From Owenia fusiformis (taxonomy: Eukaryota > Annelida > Polychaeta > Sabellida > Oweniidae): 64,000 bases of DNA. The DNA is taken from contig CAIIXF020000004.1 of the NCBI GenBank assembly GCA_903813345.2, positions 30,817,986 to 30,881,985 on the forward strand, written 5' to 3'. Shown here in pieces: positions 48,043 through 59,465 of this stretch (positions within the stretch are counted from its first letter, which is position 1; every line of letters starts with the position of its first letter). Under the pieces are notes generated by a model. The model was not told the origin of the DNA. It did no database searches and was given only the letters and a program-made list of their open reading frames with translations. A program made the position numbers and the translations under genes.

Positions 48043-48061
48043 TTTTGCGTTTGTGTTTTAG
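48043..48061 (+). promoter_or_regulatory. candidate 3' splice site in the 5' leader
   Basis: The pyrimidine-rich TTTGCGTTTGTGTTTTAG is followed by AGAAGACG, 33 bp before the start codon. Use of this site would remove an upstream ATG at about 48020 and give a single coding exon with a spliced 5' UTR, the arrangement usual for HS3ST1-type genes. Confidence 0.4.
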
Positions 48062-48094
48062 AGAAGACGCTATTGATGATATTTAGCTGGAGTT

Positions 48095-49042
48095 ATGAAA
48101 AGAAGTGTTCAATCGACAGTAGTGATTGTCGTTTTTGGTTGTTTTATTATATATGTATGCCATTATACAAACCAAACAAGGCATCAATTTTTCAAAATGG
48201 ATAACAAGCAAATAGACAAGTACAACTCACTTGGAGGTGGCAAACGTAAGCGACTCCCCGGATTTTTAATCATCGGTGCCCAGAAATGCGGCACTGATGC
48301 TTTGGCGACGTTTCTCTCAATACATCCGGAATTAGTCCGGACTGAATTGAAGGAGCTGCATTTTTTCGGCATCGGCAATAAAAACACGATGGAATGGTAC
48401 TTAGACCAAATGCCTGAAATAACACCAGGTCAAATGGCATTTGAGAAAACGCCGAATTATATATGTCGCGGAAATGCCACCGAAATGTATAAGATGAACC
48501 CAGAATTGAAACTATTGGCTATTTTATGTGACCCCGTAAGGAGGGCAGTATCGCTATATGCAATGAAAACAGCAAAAGGAACAGAGAACCGAACATTTCA
48601 AGAGGCCATTACTTTCAAAAATGGAACTATTGACACTGACACACGTTACGTTGAAAGAGGATTCTATGCTACTCAACTTCAAAGATTCATTGACATTTTC
48701 CCATTGAAGCAAATGCATGTTATCGAAAATTTACAACTCAGGACGAGTCCAGTAAGGACCCTCAAAGAAATTGAGGAATTTTTGAATATCTCTTCGTTTT
48801 ACTCGAACGCTACATTTTATTACAACGAAGAATTAAACACGTTTTGTATTCGAACGGAGTTCCTAAGAAATATCGAAAATCGCCAGCGAGAACGGACCTT
48901 ATTAAAAACAAGTGGTTGTCTTGCTAGAACTAAATATAGGGAACATCCTACCGTAAACGAGGACATTTTACGAAAATTGAGGGATGTCTTTAGGGATAGC
49001 AATCGAGATTTAGCTGTCTTAACCGGGATACACTTTCTCTGA
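48095..49042 (+). CDS. heparan sulfate glucosamine 3-O-sulfotransferase-like protein
   Basis: The family transfers sulfate from PAPS to the 3-OH of glucosamine in heparan sulfate, in the Golgi lumen. It is a 315-residue type II membrane protein, close to the roughly 310 residues of HS3ST1. The transmembrane segment is about residues 8-25, then a short basic stem and the sulfotransferase domain about 54-315. Visible motifs: 5'-phosphosulfate loop GAQKCGTDAL (61-70, K64); KELHFF (86-91) with catalytic-base candidate E87; EKTPNY (117-122); 3'-phosphate motif CDPVRRAVSLY (145-155, S153); C251 and C275 bracket the family's C-terminal disulfide loop, followed by KYREHP. Sequons include N127, N176, N231 and N238. 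Oddities: the first residue of the canonical RDP triplet is Cys145, and the final aromatic residue after TGIHF is missing. An upstream ATG at 48077 is in another frame. The single coding exon fits the family. Confidence 0.9.
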   Translation: MKRSVQSTVVIVVFGCFIIYVCHYTNQTRHQFFKMDNKQIDKYNSLGGGKRKRLPGFLIIGAQKCGTDALATFLSIHPELVRTELKELHFFGIGNKNTMEWYLDQMPEITPGQMAFEKTPNYICRGNATEMYKMNPELKLLAILCDPVRRAVSLYAMKTAKGTENRTFQEAITFKNGTIDTDTRYVERGFYATQLQRFIDIFPLKQMHVIENLQLRTSPVRTLKEIEEFLNISSFYSNATFYYNEELNTFCIRTEFLRNIENRQRERTLLKTSGCLARTKYREHPTVNEDILRKLRDVFRDSNRDLAVLTGIHFL

Positions 49043-49194
49043 GAAAATTGTCACAATGGAGAAACTTACCCCAAAATATAAAGTATGAAACCCGAGTGTG
49101 AAGGCAAACACATCACCGCTAACTGTGTTGTCCTATATATAAAATATTATTGTTAGTTTTGGGAAGAAATGCAAGCAAACGTTTGTGTTTTTCT
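49043..49194 (+). other. 3' flank of the sulfotransferase gene
   Basis: No canonical AATAAA occurs in the 150 bp after the stop; the variant AATATA at 49075-49080 is the nearest candidate polyadenylation signal. Confidence 0.25.
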
Positions 49195-49355
49195 CAGGCC
49201 CGTATCAGGGGGATTTCGGCTTTGAAGAATTTTTCAAAATCTCGTAGATTTTCATCATTTTGAGCGCTTTTCAAGTATCAAATATGAACCCACTTGGATT
49301 TCTTCAAAAGTACCCCCCCCCCCCCCCTCCGTTGCAAAAGCTGCATACGAGCCTG
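49195..49355. mobile_element. compact MITE with CAGGCYCGTAT ends
   Basis: The left end CAGGCCCGTATCAGGGGGAT is mirrored by the right end, which in reverse complement reads CAGGCTCGTATGCAGCTTTT followed by a G run. It is 161 bp and includes a poly(C) tract of about 14 at 49313-49327. Its ends recur at 15208-15243 and more loosely at 13999 and 14851, so it belongs to a dispersed family in this genome. Confidence 0.6.
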
Positions 49356-50951
49356 TTCCTGTGATTATATGGGCTAAGTAATCACTTTATTATACGATCT
49401 TACCGTAATTCCAACTAAAATCCTCTTAATCACACAACAAAAGCATCTTTCAGGATCGCCTTAAATAATTACTCCTGACAAACATCACATTTCTCTGTTT
49501 TCCATTATTATACGCATCAATTTTGAGTTAAAGAATACGTTTCACTCGTGTCAAATATGCTTAACACGTATGCATATTCGTCAAAAGTTCGATAATAAGC
49601 AAATACGGCAAATTAAAATTCGTGTGTTTGAAACTAGGAACAATAATACCAATATAACAGGTATGGCTTGAAAATGTTTCAGCCAATACCCTATTCAGCA
49701 CCCGTGAAAAACACAGCCGAATCCATTAACATCGCTTCTCCGAGGAAGCATACGGGTACTCGCCGATAATCTGGCTCTGTGTTGATCAGATATTGTATGG
49801 GTTTATAGATGGCATGTTTGTATAATAAATTTAAGGTCTCATGCAAGGAAGATTGGCTCCTAGAATGCAATCTTGACATTTTCCAACCAGACAATGAGTT
49901 CGATCTTGAAGGGTGTCGCGATTACAAAACTCAAAGTTAAACCGCATTTTCACTTCAGAGTTTGAATCGCAAGTGTTGGTCTTATTAAATAACAAAAAAA
50001 TTAAACATGCAAGAAATAAGCCCAAAACTGTGGATTGCTGATTTTGAATGTATAGCCAGTTTAATGTCAAACAATAACGGCATTTTCAATGTTGGAAAAT
50101 ATCGAGATTACATTCTCGGACCCAATTCTCTTTGTTCTCCTGTAAAGTTTAACGCGCTAAAGAGGAAATATATTAAAAAATATAAAATGCAAACTAGGTA
50201 CGTTCTGGGTATTACGTTCACCCTTCGATCTATATTGGCTAGCCATACTACCCCTCTGGCCTGACTATCATTACAGATGATTTAATTGTTTTAATTCTGA
50301 TAAAATCTTATTGATTTCGCATGCAAATTTGATATCTTTTGTTGGGGTTTAAATATGTAATTAATGTTAACTTTAGCGTCTTACTGGGAAAATATATTTT
50401 GTTGTCATTTGTATATTATTTCTGATTGGATGTAGACTAAACCAGAAAAGTCATCTTTGTATGAAGAGTGTATCTAAAGGCAAATTCTTGAGAAGGGTAA
50501 TCTGGTAGGACAAGGTGCAATGCATCTGTTGAATTCTGTTCACCAGGAGTCAGTTGGCACACATCTTTGTAAGGTTTAAGCAAGCGTATGGTATTTAAGA
50601 TCCATATCTATAAAACACGAGATCTTAAGAAGATATTGCAAGGTGATATATTGCGATCAAAAGTTGTTTTCAAAACTGACCCCAGAATTATTGTTTTAAA
50701 GTGGAAAAGGAATGAAAAATAGAGACATGAACGAGGAACAGCAGGTATGTATATATTGAAATGCCACAAAATTAACTAAAATTCAAAATAGTTTATGTAG
50801 CCTCTCTTGCTATCCATTTTTGTGAAAATCCCTGCTCCACGCTCCCTCCCAGATTTGAAGGTGTTTTCCATGCGAGTAAAGTCTGGCTTTTTGAAACCAG
50901 ACGCAGCAACACTTGTGAGATATCTAAGAAACAATAAAATTAAGCATGGCT
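49356..50951. other. gene-free stretch
   Basis: Short frames at 49691-50264 on both strands show no domain. AATATCGAGATTACATTCTC near 50097 loosely echoes sequence near 49910. No gene is recognised. Confidence 0.35.
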
Positions 50952-51316
50952 TACATTTGCAGATGCCATTGTAGTGATGGTTTGTTGAGTAGGTGTTTTG
51001 TCTTACACTTGTTCGATAAAAAACAAACAGTATGTCAATACAATCAAGCTATACAGACAACAATTCAACACAAATAACATATACACAGCCAATCTTGATC
51101 TGGCTTGTACGTAGCCAATCTACAACAGTACCGTACATTTGCAGATGCCATTGTAGTGATGGTTTGTTGAGTAGGTGTTTTGTCTTACACTTGTTCGATA
51201 AAAAACAAACAGTATGTCAATACAATCAAGCTAATACAGACAACATTTCAACACAAATAACATATACACAGCCAATCTTGATCTGGCTTGTACGTAGCCA
51301 ATCTACAACAGTACCG
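50952..51316 (+). repeat. recent 182-bp tandem duplication
   Basis: Two adjacent units (50952-51133 and 51134-51316) are nearly identical; the only differences I see are one 1-bp indel (CAAGCTATAC against CAAGCTAATAC) and one substitution a few bases later. Each ends in CTACAACAGTACCGTA. The duplication is recent, or it is kept similar by gene conversion. The frame at 51032-51358 runs through it without known similarity. Confidence 0.9.
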
Positions 51317-51480
51317 TATGGTACCGTTTTGGAAATGGTACTGTACGGTACCGCATAATATGGTACCGTACCGTAGACTAAAATAGTACCATATGGTACC
51401 ATGAACACTGTATGGCACTATACTCCAACAGTACCGTACGGTACCATACTCTTAATGGACCGTACGGTGCCGTGATTTTA
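51310..51480. repeat. GGTACC / GTACCGTAC palindrome cluster
   Basis: In about 170 bp the words GGTACC, GTACGGTACC, CCGTACGG and CCATATGG recur at least eight times in both orientations, forming nested short palindromes. The cluster directly adjoins the end of the 182-bp duplication, whose units also end in AGTACCGTA. Confidence 0.7.
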
Positions 51481-52205
51481 GAGTGCGGATTGGGGTTGTA
51501 GCTTAAAGAGTTTATCAACCAAATTCAGAGAGTTTATCAATAAAACAACTAAGCTCATTGACAGATATTATATTATCAATACAAGCAATAGCAAATATAC
51601 AAACAGCTAAACTCACACAATAATGTCAATACAAGCAACCAGATTTAGACAATAGTTCAATAAAAACAACTTAAGTCAGACACAATATGTCAAGACATAC
51701 AACAAAAGTCGGACAATATGTCAATTTAAACAAGCAAACTTAGTTGATACCAATTTCAAAAAAACAATGAACTAAATTAGGAGTTCTTGGTTTTAAAAGG
51801 TCTCTGATAACCACCTTCAGAATTTCTGCTTTGAAAATTGTAGCATACCTTCTGCAAAGGGTTTCACTACTAATCTCTAAAGAAAAGTTATGTCCTCGGC
51901 AGAGTTACAATTCTTGTGTCCTGTGCTGGGGGGAGAGGGGGGGGGTAACGGAACTTATAAGGTATATCATATTATAAAGGTCCCATATGAAGTTTAAACC
52001 ACTTTCGTTTATATAAAAGGCCTACCCAATGTTTTTTTCAAACTATACACGGAACCTTTAATCGCTAGCGCTGTGAGAAACGCGTGAAATACGAAAGACC
52101 CCAGAGAAAATCTAGACTAAGGATTCCGATCTTATACAAATATATAGTGCTATATCCAGAGATCGTTCGAATCATTAACCGGGATTTCATGTCTTTTTTA
52201 TCTTA
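51481..52205. other. gene-free stretch with degenerate CAATACAAGCAA words
   Basis: 51490-51760 repeats loosely CAATAC, TATGTCAATAC and AACAACTAA words related to the 182-bp units. G-rich run at 51935-51946. No gene. Confidence 0.35.
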
Positions 52206-53013
52206 CCCCCCTATCACACCAAACTAGTTCTTACCCGTTCTTGCCAGTCCTACGAAAACTTCGTAAAACGGGCTCAATCTGGCTGTGGTCGGGAAATATG
52301 TCTGAAATAATTAGCTTCTTCGTTCTTAAACAGTCTTCAATACGTCCATCTCGTTCGCAGTTCGTTCAGGTCGCATCACGTCTGTGTGCAACGTCGTAGA
52401 ACGCGTCCCTTAGTCTAGAAGGTCAACATGACCTGATTACAGAACGGTATGGTCGCCATCGAATTTTGAATCGATTCAAAATTCTAAAATCACATTCCCG
52501 TCTGAGAACGTTCTTAAAGTTCGTAAATAGACCTTAGAAAGTTGCAGCTACGTTCATTCCGTTCGCACACAGTTTAAAACCAGTTTTGAAGAACGCAGTC
52601 GCAACTTGTTTGGTGTGATAGCTATATTTTTGCTAACTCGTTCATAAGCAGTGTTAAATACGTTCTTCATCAGTTTAAACCCGTTTGCAATTAGTTCTAC
52701 CTCGTTCTCAACACGTCCTCAGACAGTTCAACTCGTTGTTAAAACGTCCCTAGTAGGATTGAAGTACGACGGCTCCGTTCATAGTACGTCCAGCTCGTCG
52801 TTAGTAGGTTGTCACTCGTTCTAATTGTAGAACGTGACGACCAAGAGAACACTTTGAACATGTTCTAAGTTCTAGCGGACCTACCCGTCCGAGTACGTTC
52901 GATGAGGTTTGTAAATAGACCCCAAACTGTTCTAAGTACGTCCAGTCCGTTCGTACACAGTTGAAGCCCGTTTTCGAGAACGTAGTGAGAACGAGTTTGG
53001 TGTGATAGTAGGG
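52206..53013 (-). mobile_element. dimeric TIR element, copy 2 (inverted)
   Basis: This is the reverse-complement partner of 40445-41253, 808 against 809 bp, so both copies are full length. Ends are CCCCCCTATCACACCAAACT at the left and GTTTGGTGTGATAGTAGGG at the right, with TTA directly on both sides (52203-52205 and 53014-53016). The internal boundary motif (GCAACTTGTTTGGTGTGATA near 52603) and the palindrome GAATTTTGAATC with its mirror are preserved. The frame at 52865-53047 reads through the right end and has no independent meaning. Confidence 0.8.
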
Positions 53014-56000
53014 TTAGCAAACAATCTCTGCGTTGAGTTCTGAGCAAGGGAAAATCAATATCCGGGAAGTTACGTTTCGTCTAGTGCAGTGAGCTGCGCG
53101 CGAAACGACAAATCCCCAGGTTTTGTAACGCCCTTGGTCTGAGTTAAAGATATTGCAAAACTCAAACATTCCAATTGAGCCCTCGTGATAAACCAAACCA
53201 CCATCCTTCAAACAGTATTTGACTGTCATACTTAAAGGCACAATGCCGGAAATCGGGAATAATTCCTTAGAAAAACTTCAAAATAAATCGTTGGTGCCTC
53301 AAACCTGCCCCTAAGAATGGCTACGACGTGAACTTACTTTTGTCAAAATACCGGAGCCTGAAAAAAATCACTCACCTAGATATCGACGTAAGAAGTTTCA
53401 GTTTCGTTTGACTGCGAGAGCAAAATTGAAGCTGAGCTAAACGGTTTTCGTTTACCGTAAAATTGACCTCATTTAACTGCGCCATCTGGTGAATGAATCA
53501 TTGTTTCGTGTCATATGATTCGTTGTTTTGTGTCACGTGACCTACCTTTAGACCTTTTGCCAAGTTAATCGAATTAAAATGAAATTTTTCGATCCAAGAA
53601 GAAAATTTGTACAAAAATTATTAACTCCGCTTGACATAATCTTTGTCACTCTATCGTCTTCTTGATGAGGCACGTCGGAACTTGGGATTAATAGCCATTC
53701 AACCAAGCCACAAAAAGTATGTGTATTAGTTGTTCAACATGTTCAATTGTGTTAATATTTCCAGGAACTCGGCCTTTAACTATCACTGTGACAACTATGC
53801 TACATTGGCGTCGGAAGGGGGATTTTTTAAAAATTTGAAACCGAGTCAAAGTCAAGTTACTGTTTTTATTATTGGGAATGTTTGTGCTGATGAGATATGT
53901 TCAGATTGCACCACAGAGGGTCTAAATTTGAAAATTTTCTGGGGACATGGCCCTCGATCCCCCTAGATTGCAGCGCGCTTCAAGCACGACCCATCCATAC
54001 CCAAAAGTCGCCCCTCTTCTCGGCAAATCCTTCTGACGCCCCTGTGCTATGTTGGAGAAGATGGGTAAAATACCTCCCTCCCCTTTAGCAAGTTAGGACA
54101 TCCTGCACAAAGTTAAACAATTATCAATAGGAAACAACTCGATACATTTCACCATTTTCATTATTCAAATCTTATTAGATCCATAAACAAACGGACAAAG
54201 GAATGACAATTCATAAACGAACTACATTCGGAACAGCCTGGCAAATTCTAGAGGATAATATGAAATATTTCGAAAACTCAATTCTGGATATTTTCGGGTT
54301 TGGTAATTTTTGACTGTATTGCGTCGGTTAAAGACAGTCTGCACTGGAATGGCGAACAATCCGTTGTTAAGGGCTCGTTAATTATCAGGATGGACGTTTA
54401 ATTGTTTACTTATGTCGTTGTCAACTAGGAAATATATCAGACGATGTCAATTTGACCCAAGACTTCATGGACGAGAGTTGACTGTCTTCGTCGGAAATTC
54501 CCGGAAATTGCCGAGTTGACGTCATCAAAACAACAATCATGAGAGTATTAAGATTAAGTATGAGGAAATGATTAATGAACGTTCCATGAATCTCCAATCG
54601 CCTAACTGTTCAGTTAAGATTGTCTAGAATATTCTTAAACGTGAATATAATTTTCAGTTGGCCGAATTCTGCTTATTCCTTCCTGATTCCTTGATTTTTA
54701 CTTAATTTCTCGTCTTCAAGATATCATATGTGGGAATTTATATATGACTGAGTCGACTGTGTTCAGGTAACGAATCTACAATCTCGATCACACGAGAGAA
54801 ACCACATGGTGATCGTCTTTGGTAATGGGTAAATGCAATGAAACGCAGCGCAGGCAGTTTATTCAAATTTTAGAGAGAAAAGTGCGAAAAACATGCTAAA
54901 ATATGATTCATGTACAGACTGTAGATTCATCGAAAGCAGGCGACCGGTGAAATAGCAGATCAGAGTTTTATCAGTGCTTATTATATGATTCTTCATCACA
55001 GCTTCCTTAATCCCACGCATAATTTGATCTTAATTTTTTACGTTTTTTTCTTTTTCCTTTTCGTTTTTATGCCTCCAAATAATTGTTGTCGCTATCATTT
55101 TACAGTTTGAGTTTTAGCGTTTTACATATTTAGGAGATACCCGATTCAAAATACCATTGTTTTCGACTTTCTAAAAATTATCAATTGTTCGTTTTTGCAG
55201 GAATGCATTCCATCAACGAACGGAAGGTTTAATTTGAAATTAATAGCCGAGATGCCCGCAGTTTAAAAAACAGATTTGAAGCATAAAGTCTCGAATGTGC
55301 TGATTTATAGTGTTTCCCCGCCATGGGGTATTCCGGTCGTATGTATTATATGGGAAAACAATGCATGGAGGTAAAAAGCCATGGGGACATGTTAAAAATC
55401 ATAGTAGAGAAATAAATCGTGAAATAAGCGAGAATTGTTGAGTAAAGGGGCTTGATGATTAATAACGTAAATGATTTCTGAAATACCATTTGCAATTTTA
55501 CAGAGGACAAGCGTGGAAAAAAAGATTTTTGATGGTAATTTTTTCATGAGTGTTCACGTATTTCAAAAGAAAAATAATTGTTAAAAAATAACTTAAAATG
55601 GTTTAACGCGAGACAACCACATGATAATCGAAACACAGTTATGATAAACGTATCCATTTGGCACATTCCGCTTTAAAGCGTGAATTTACTAACAATTTGT
55701 GATCTTAACAACGCGCAGATCCTCCTAACTTCTCATGTTGAACACGTATTGGTATCACGCCGTTAATCTCAAATTTGAATTTTAAAGCCAGCGAGGCAAT
55801 TTTCGTATTTTTGAATTTTACAGCCAGCGACGGCAGCGAGGAAATTTCCGTATGTATATGTACATCGATGATATATCGAGCAGCAGACAGATAATATTCA
55901 CACCTTCATTTAATATCTTCCCCATCGATAGGATATAAACTATAATTGCTCACTAAAAGGAAATAGTCGTAAAACAATTCTCGGATCGGAAAATAATGAT

Positions 56001-56173
56001 GTTAATGGTCGCTGTTACAGATATAGACTGTTGGGCATTATTTTTATTTAAGGAGAGCTTATTGTGACTTGTGATTAGGTGCGGCACCTAGAAAGACATT
56101 CCTTTCGAGGTTATCATATCATGATATGGTTGCTGTAACCAATTATAAACTATCAATACATGTGAACATATGA
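53014..56173. other. gene-free stretch
   Basis: One short direct repeat at 55780-55850 (TTTGAATTTTA, then AGCCAGCGAGG, against TTTGAATTTTA, then CAGCCAGCGACGG). A frame at 53730-53966 has no recognised domain. No repeat element or gene identified. Confidence 0.4.
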
Positions 56174-56334
56174 TACAGGGTGTCCAAAAAAAACAGGACC
56201 GTAAGAAAGTTGAATAACTTGGTCAATTTTGCATATTTTGCCTTGAAATTTTAGAATTATTTAGTTCATTCAATGTGAATTTTGTTCTGAAAGTTTGATG
56301 ATAATCTGGTTATTGTGTCAAAAACTACAGTCAT

Positions 56335-56816
56335 TTACAAAACATGCTCAAAGTGGGCACTTCTCTCTATGCACAAACGAATCCTGCGAACAAAGTTGTT
56401 AATGACCCTGACCTATACACATTAATGTGGATGGGAAATTTTTGGGTAGTTATTGCCCTCTTAAGATTGTTAGGGGCCTGTCAGTATACACATTGGCTTT
56501 GAGAAATCCTCAAAGATAAAAATTTGGGGGATTTAGATGAGGCGATTGAGGTGCCCATATGGTTTGCGTTCTGCAGCAGATGAGCTGACGACCAAAGCAT
56601 TGACTATACCATTTCAGCATATCATTTGCAGTGTTGGGGTGGTATTGGCTTGTTGAAACCACTGCTTAATTATCTCCTTAGATGTCCCTTCTGGTGCTTC
56701 AAGTGAACTCCAAAACTTGGTGAGAACTTACTGGTCCTTGTTCATGGTGATAGCACGTCCCCAGTCACCTTCGAACCAAAAGGGACTGATGATTCCATGT
56801 TTCCTCATTGCCACCC
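56335..56816 (-). pseudogene. decayed mariner-type transposase, C-terminal part
   Basis: Minus-strand translation reads VAMRKHGIISPFWFE, then KQWFQQANTTPTLQM, then PHLNPPNFYL-like remnants across frames, and ends VINNFVRRIRLCIERSAHFE followed by HVL and a stop. This is the order expected in the C-terminal half of a mariner-family DDE transposase (WFQQDGA, then HSPDLNPPDF, then the NNFARRI tail). Several stops and frame changes interrupt it; it cannot encode an active enzyme. Confidence 0.65.
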
Positions 56817-56921
56817 AGGCAGTGCATTGTTCAGAATGCTATGGATGCTGTAACACTTCATCAGGAGGATGTAAGCCCTAGTAGCAATTGTTCTTGGAAC
56901 AAACTTGTCCATTCAGAAAGA

Positions 56922-57011
56922 CATGTGTGTAGGAGGATCATCAACAACTTTGTTCGCCGGATTGAATTGAGCATAGAGATGAGAGGTGCACCTTTGAGGC
57001 ATGTTTTGTAA
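56922..57011 (+). pseudogene. second mariner transposase C-terminus, opposite strand
   Basis: Plus-strand reading gives VCRRIINNFVRRIELSIEMR and then GAPLRHVL before a stop, the same transposase tail as at 56335 but facing the other way. It lies in the frame 56808-57011. Only the tail is present. Confidence 0.6.
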
Positions 57012-57173
57012 GGAGCTGTAGTTTTTGACTCAATTGATCGATTATTATCAAACTTTCACAACAAAATTCACATTGAATGAACTAAATAATTCTGAAATTT
57101 CAACGCAAAATATGCAAAATTGACTGAGTAATTCAACTTTCTTACGGTCCTGTTTTTTTTTGGACACCCTGTA

Positions 57174-59465
57174 GTTTGATCTTTTTCTATACGCATATTC
57201 ATTTCAACTGGACTGCCATTTTCAAAGATTTCTAACAGGAAGTGTTGTCACCAACTCTTAAGTAACAGTATTGCAAAAACACAAAATTATCTAGTCTTTT
57301 GTAAATAATGTCTACCATTAAATTCCACGTTTAAAGTCTTCATATTTGATTTACTTTGAAAAACCTTTGAGTGCTCTTTGCCAAGAAAATAAGGATCATT
57401 TTTTATTTTGAATTTTTGCATATCACCTCGCTTTTTAAGTAAGTTTGCATCTCTTTCAGTAGTCTTGCTTTAAGACCATTGACACCCCCTCCCCATCCCC
57501 CCCCCCCCCCCATTATCTACCCAAGACCAGGTTGTGTTGTGCTGGAGAAGTAGATATTGGGTGATTTTCACAGTCTTGGAGCAAGACTATTCTTTCAGTT
57601 AGAAATTTTGAAAGACGGCAGCATACAAGAAATGACTTTTCCACGAACTATTTTGGCGGTCCATAAGTGCAAGCGCGCGGAAAATCAGAACATGATACCC
57701 CCTCCCCTTACTCCTATCGGAGTTTTGTAACTTCATGGTTTACGGAATGCTGGAATACTATTGTTGGTTTGTTTTAAAGTATTGTTTCACTGTTTAATCT
57801 CAAACCCCAAGAGGAACATTTTGAAAAAAACATTGTACAAACTTTACGGGTAAGTTAATCTAAAGCTGACACTGATACGATATGCCATGGGAAGTTTTTG
57901 ATACACCCCCTCCCAAAAAAGGGTTTTTCAGAATCAGGATGCACAGTACAGGCAGAAAATGTAAAGAAAAGTTTCAAAACTATTTCAATAAAACCATCGA
58001 TGAAATTACATCATTAGCTCAGTTTAAGTTACCTGAAGGAGAAACCTCTCAGCTCTATGCCGCCCTTAACATTTACCTAGTGTCCCCTATCTCCTTACAT
58101 AGTCATACTCCATCCCCCCCCCACCCCTATCCCCCATTTCATCCCATCCCGAATGAGAAATTTGCCATCCCGTGTACCCATGATATGATATTGCGCTATA
58201 AATACTAAAAATTCAGATCCAAAAACATGATAGCACCAACTGCCCCCAAACCGAACTATTGGAACGAACTACTTGAGTTGAGTATCGTGGTAACGCAATA
58301 GACTTCCATCCCCTTGAGGTTTGATAGTTAAAATGATCGGATATCTGTTATGGATTCGCTCACAATTGCTATACAAGTTCCCCAATGTGTTTAGTGACTG
58401 TCTATATTAAAGAGATCTGGTCTCCTAAAAACACATTAATAGTAACCCCCTGATTTTTTCGTGTTATTTGATGTATAACAAGTTTGTTTATCAATTCTGA
58501 GGCTTGAATTAATTCGTTAACAGTATCAATTCGATGATTGTTCCTAGCCATGAATTTCCACTTACATCAATAGAAATTCACATTCAAATTCAAAAAGCCC
58601 GCTTTTTGTTCCAGTCTGATTGGCTTTTTCCTTCAGATTATTCTGGCTTAGAGAAGCCATATTTATTACTTCTAAGGGGTTACAATATAGATAAATCCCC
58701 CAAAACATTGTATTCTGTTTTCGACTTATTGCGTTCAATTCTGACAGTTGGTTGTTCTTTTGGTTTTCCTGTTGATATCCTCAATATATTGTCGATATCG
58801 TGCTCATGATTTGGTCTCAAGATATATCTAAGGTATATATGATGTTTTATGAGCAATTATATTGGGACATTACTGATTGTCCAGAATAGAAATCTGGACA
58901 ATCAGTAAGGGTATGAAGGACCTGTACGTTCGTTTCATATTTAAGGTGGATCGATGAAATGGAAATGGGAGTGATGACTGATTTAGGAGGCTTTCTGAAA
59001 AATTATTAATTTCTACATTTATTATTCTTAGTGTAATTTAATTCTTATTAGGCACTCTAACTCGTCTTAAGCATCTCTGACTAGTTAACATTTGTGCTAT
59101 ATCCCTGACCAAGAAGAATTGGCACCCAGGGTCCCCTCTCGATATTCTGCCATATAGAGTCATGTCGTGAAATTTGTAACTTGAAATCAAACAGCCATTT
59201 TATAAATATACAATTTCAGTCTTATTTTCAAACAAAAAATCAAAACTTACAAAAAGTGATCAAAATATTAGTTCAAATTTTTTCGATCGCTAATTGTGGA
59301 TCTATAGCTAGTTATAATGTCAGAAAATAACGACATGGTGTCGTCAATCAAGTTCAAGGTCAAATATCAAGTTGGAGGTCTGTGAGCCAATCCCATTTGA
59401 CCCCTGGCTTATCTTTTTGAGACGTATTGTTTATACGCAAACACACCCACGTCCCACGTGTATTT
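57174..59465. other. gene-free stretch
   Basis: A poly(C) run at about 57499-57510 and C-rich TCCCC patches near 58110-58150. The frame at 57882-58208 ends in a Pro/His-rich low-complexity tail and has no recognised domain. No gene identified. Confidence 0.35.

Larger units (their letters stand above)
56176..57171. mobile_element. mariner-like element with two 3' ends
   Basis: TA flanks both sides (56174-56175 and 57172-57173). Termini are CAGGGTGTCCAAAAAAAACA and its mirror. The inverted repeats are unusually long, about 235 bp (56176-56410 against 56935-57171), because each contains the last codons of a mariner transposase plus its 3' UTR. The left copy reads on the minus strand, the right on the plus strand. 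The element is therefore a foldback made of two 3' halves and lacks a normal 5' end. 996 bp, non-autonomous. Confidence 0.8.

Noticed and set aside
51032-51358. 108-codon frame over the 182-bp duplication
   Set aside because: It contains a duplicated peptide from the tandem repeat and ends in the palindrome cluster; no domain.
57882-58208. 108-codon frame as a host exon
   Set aside because: No homology recognised, no splice or start context, and a low-complexity Pro/His tail.
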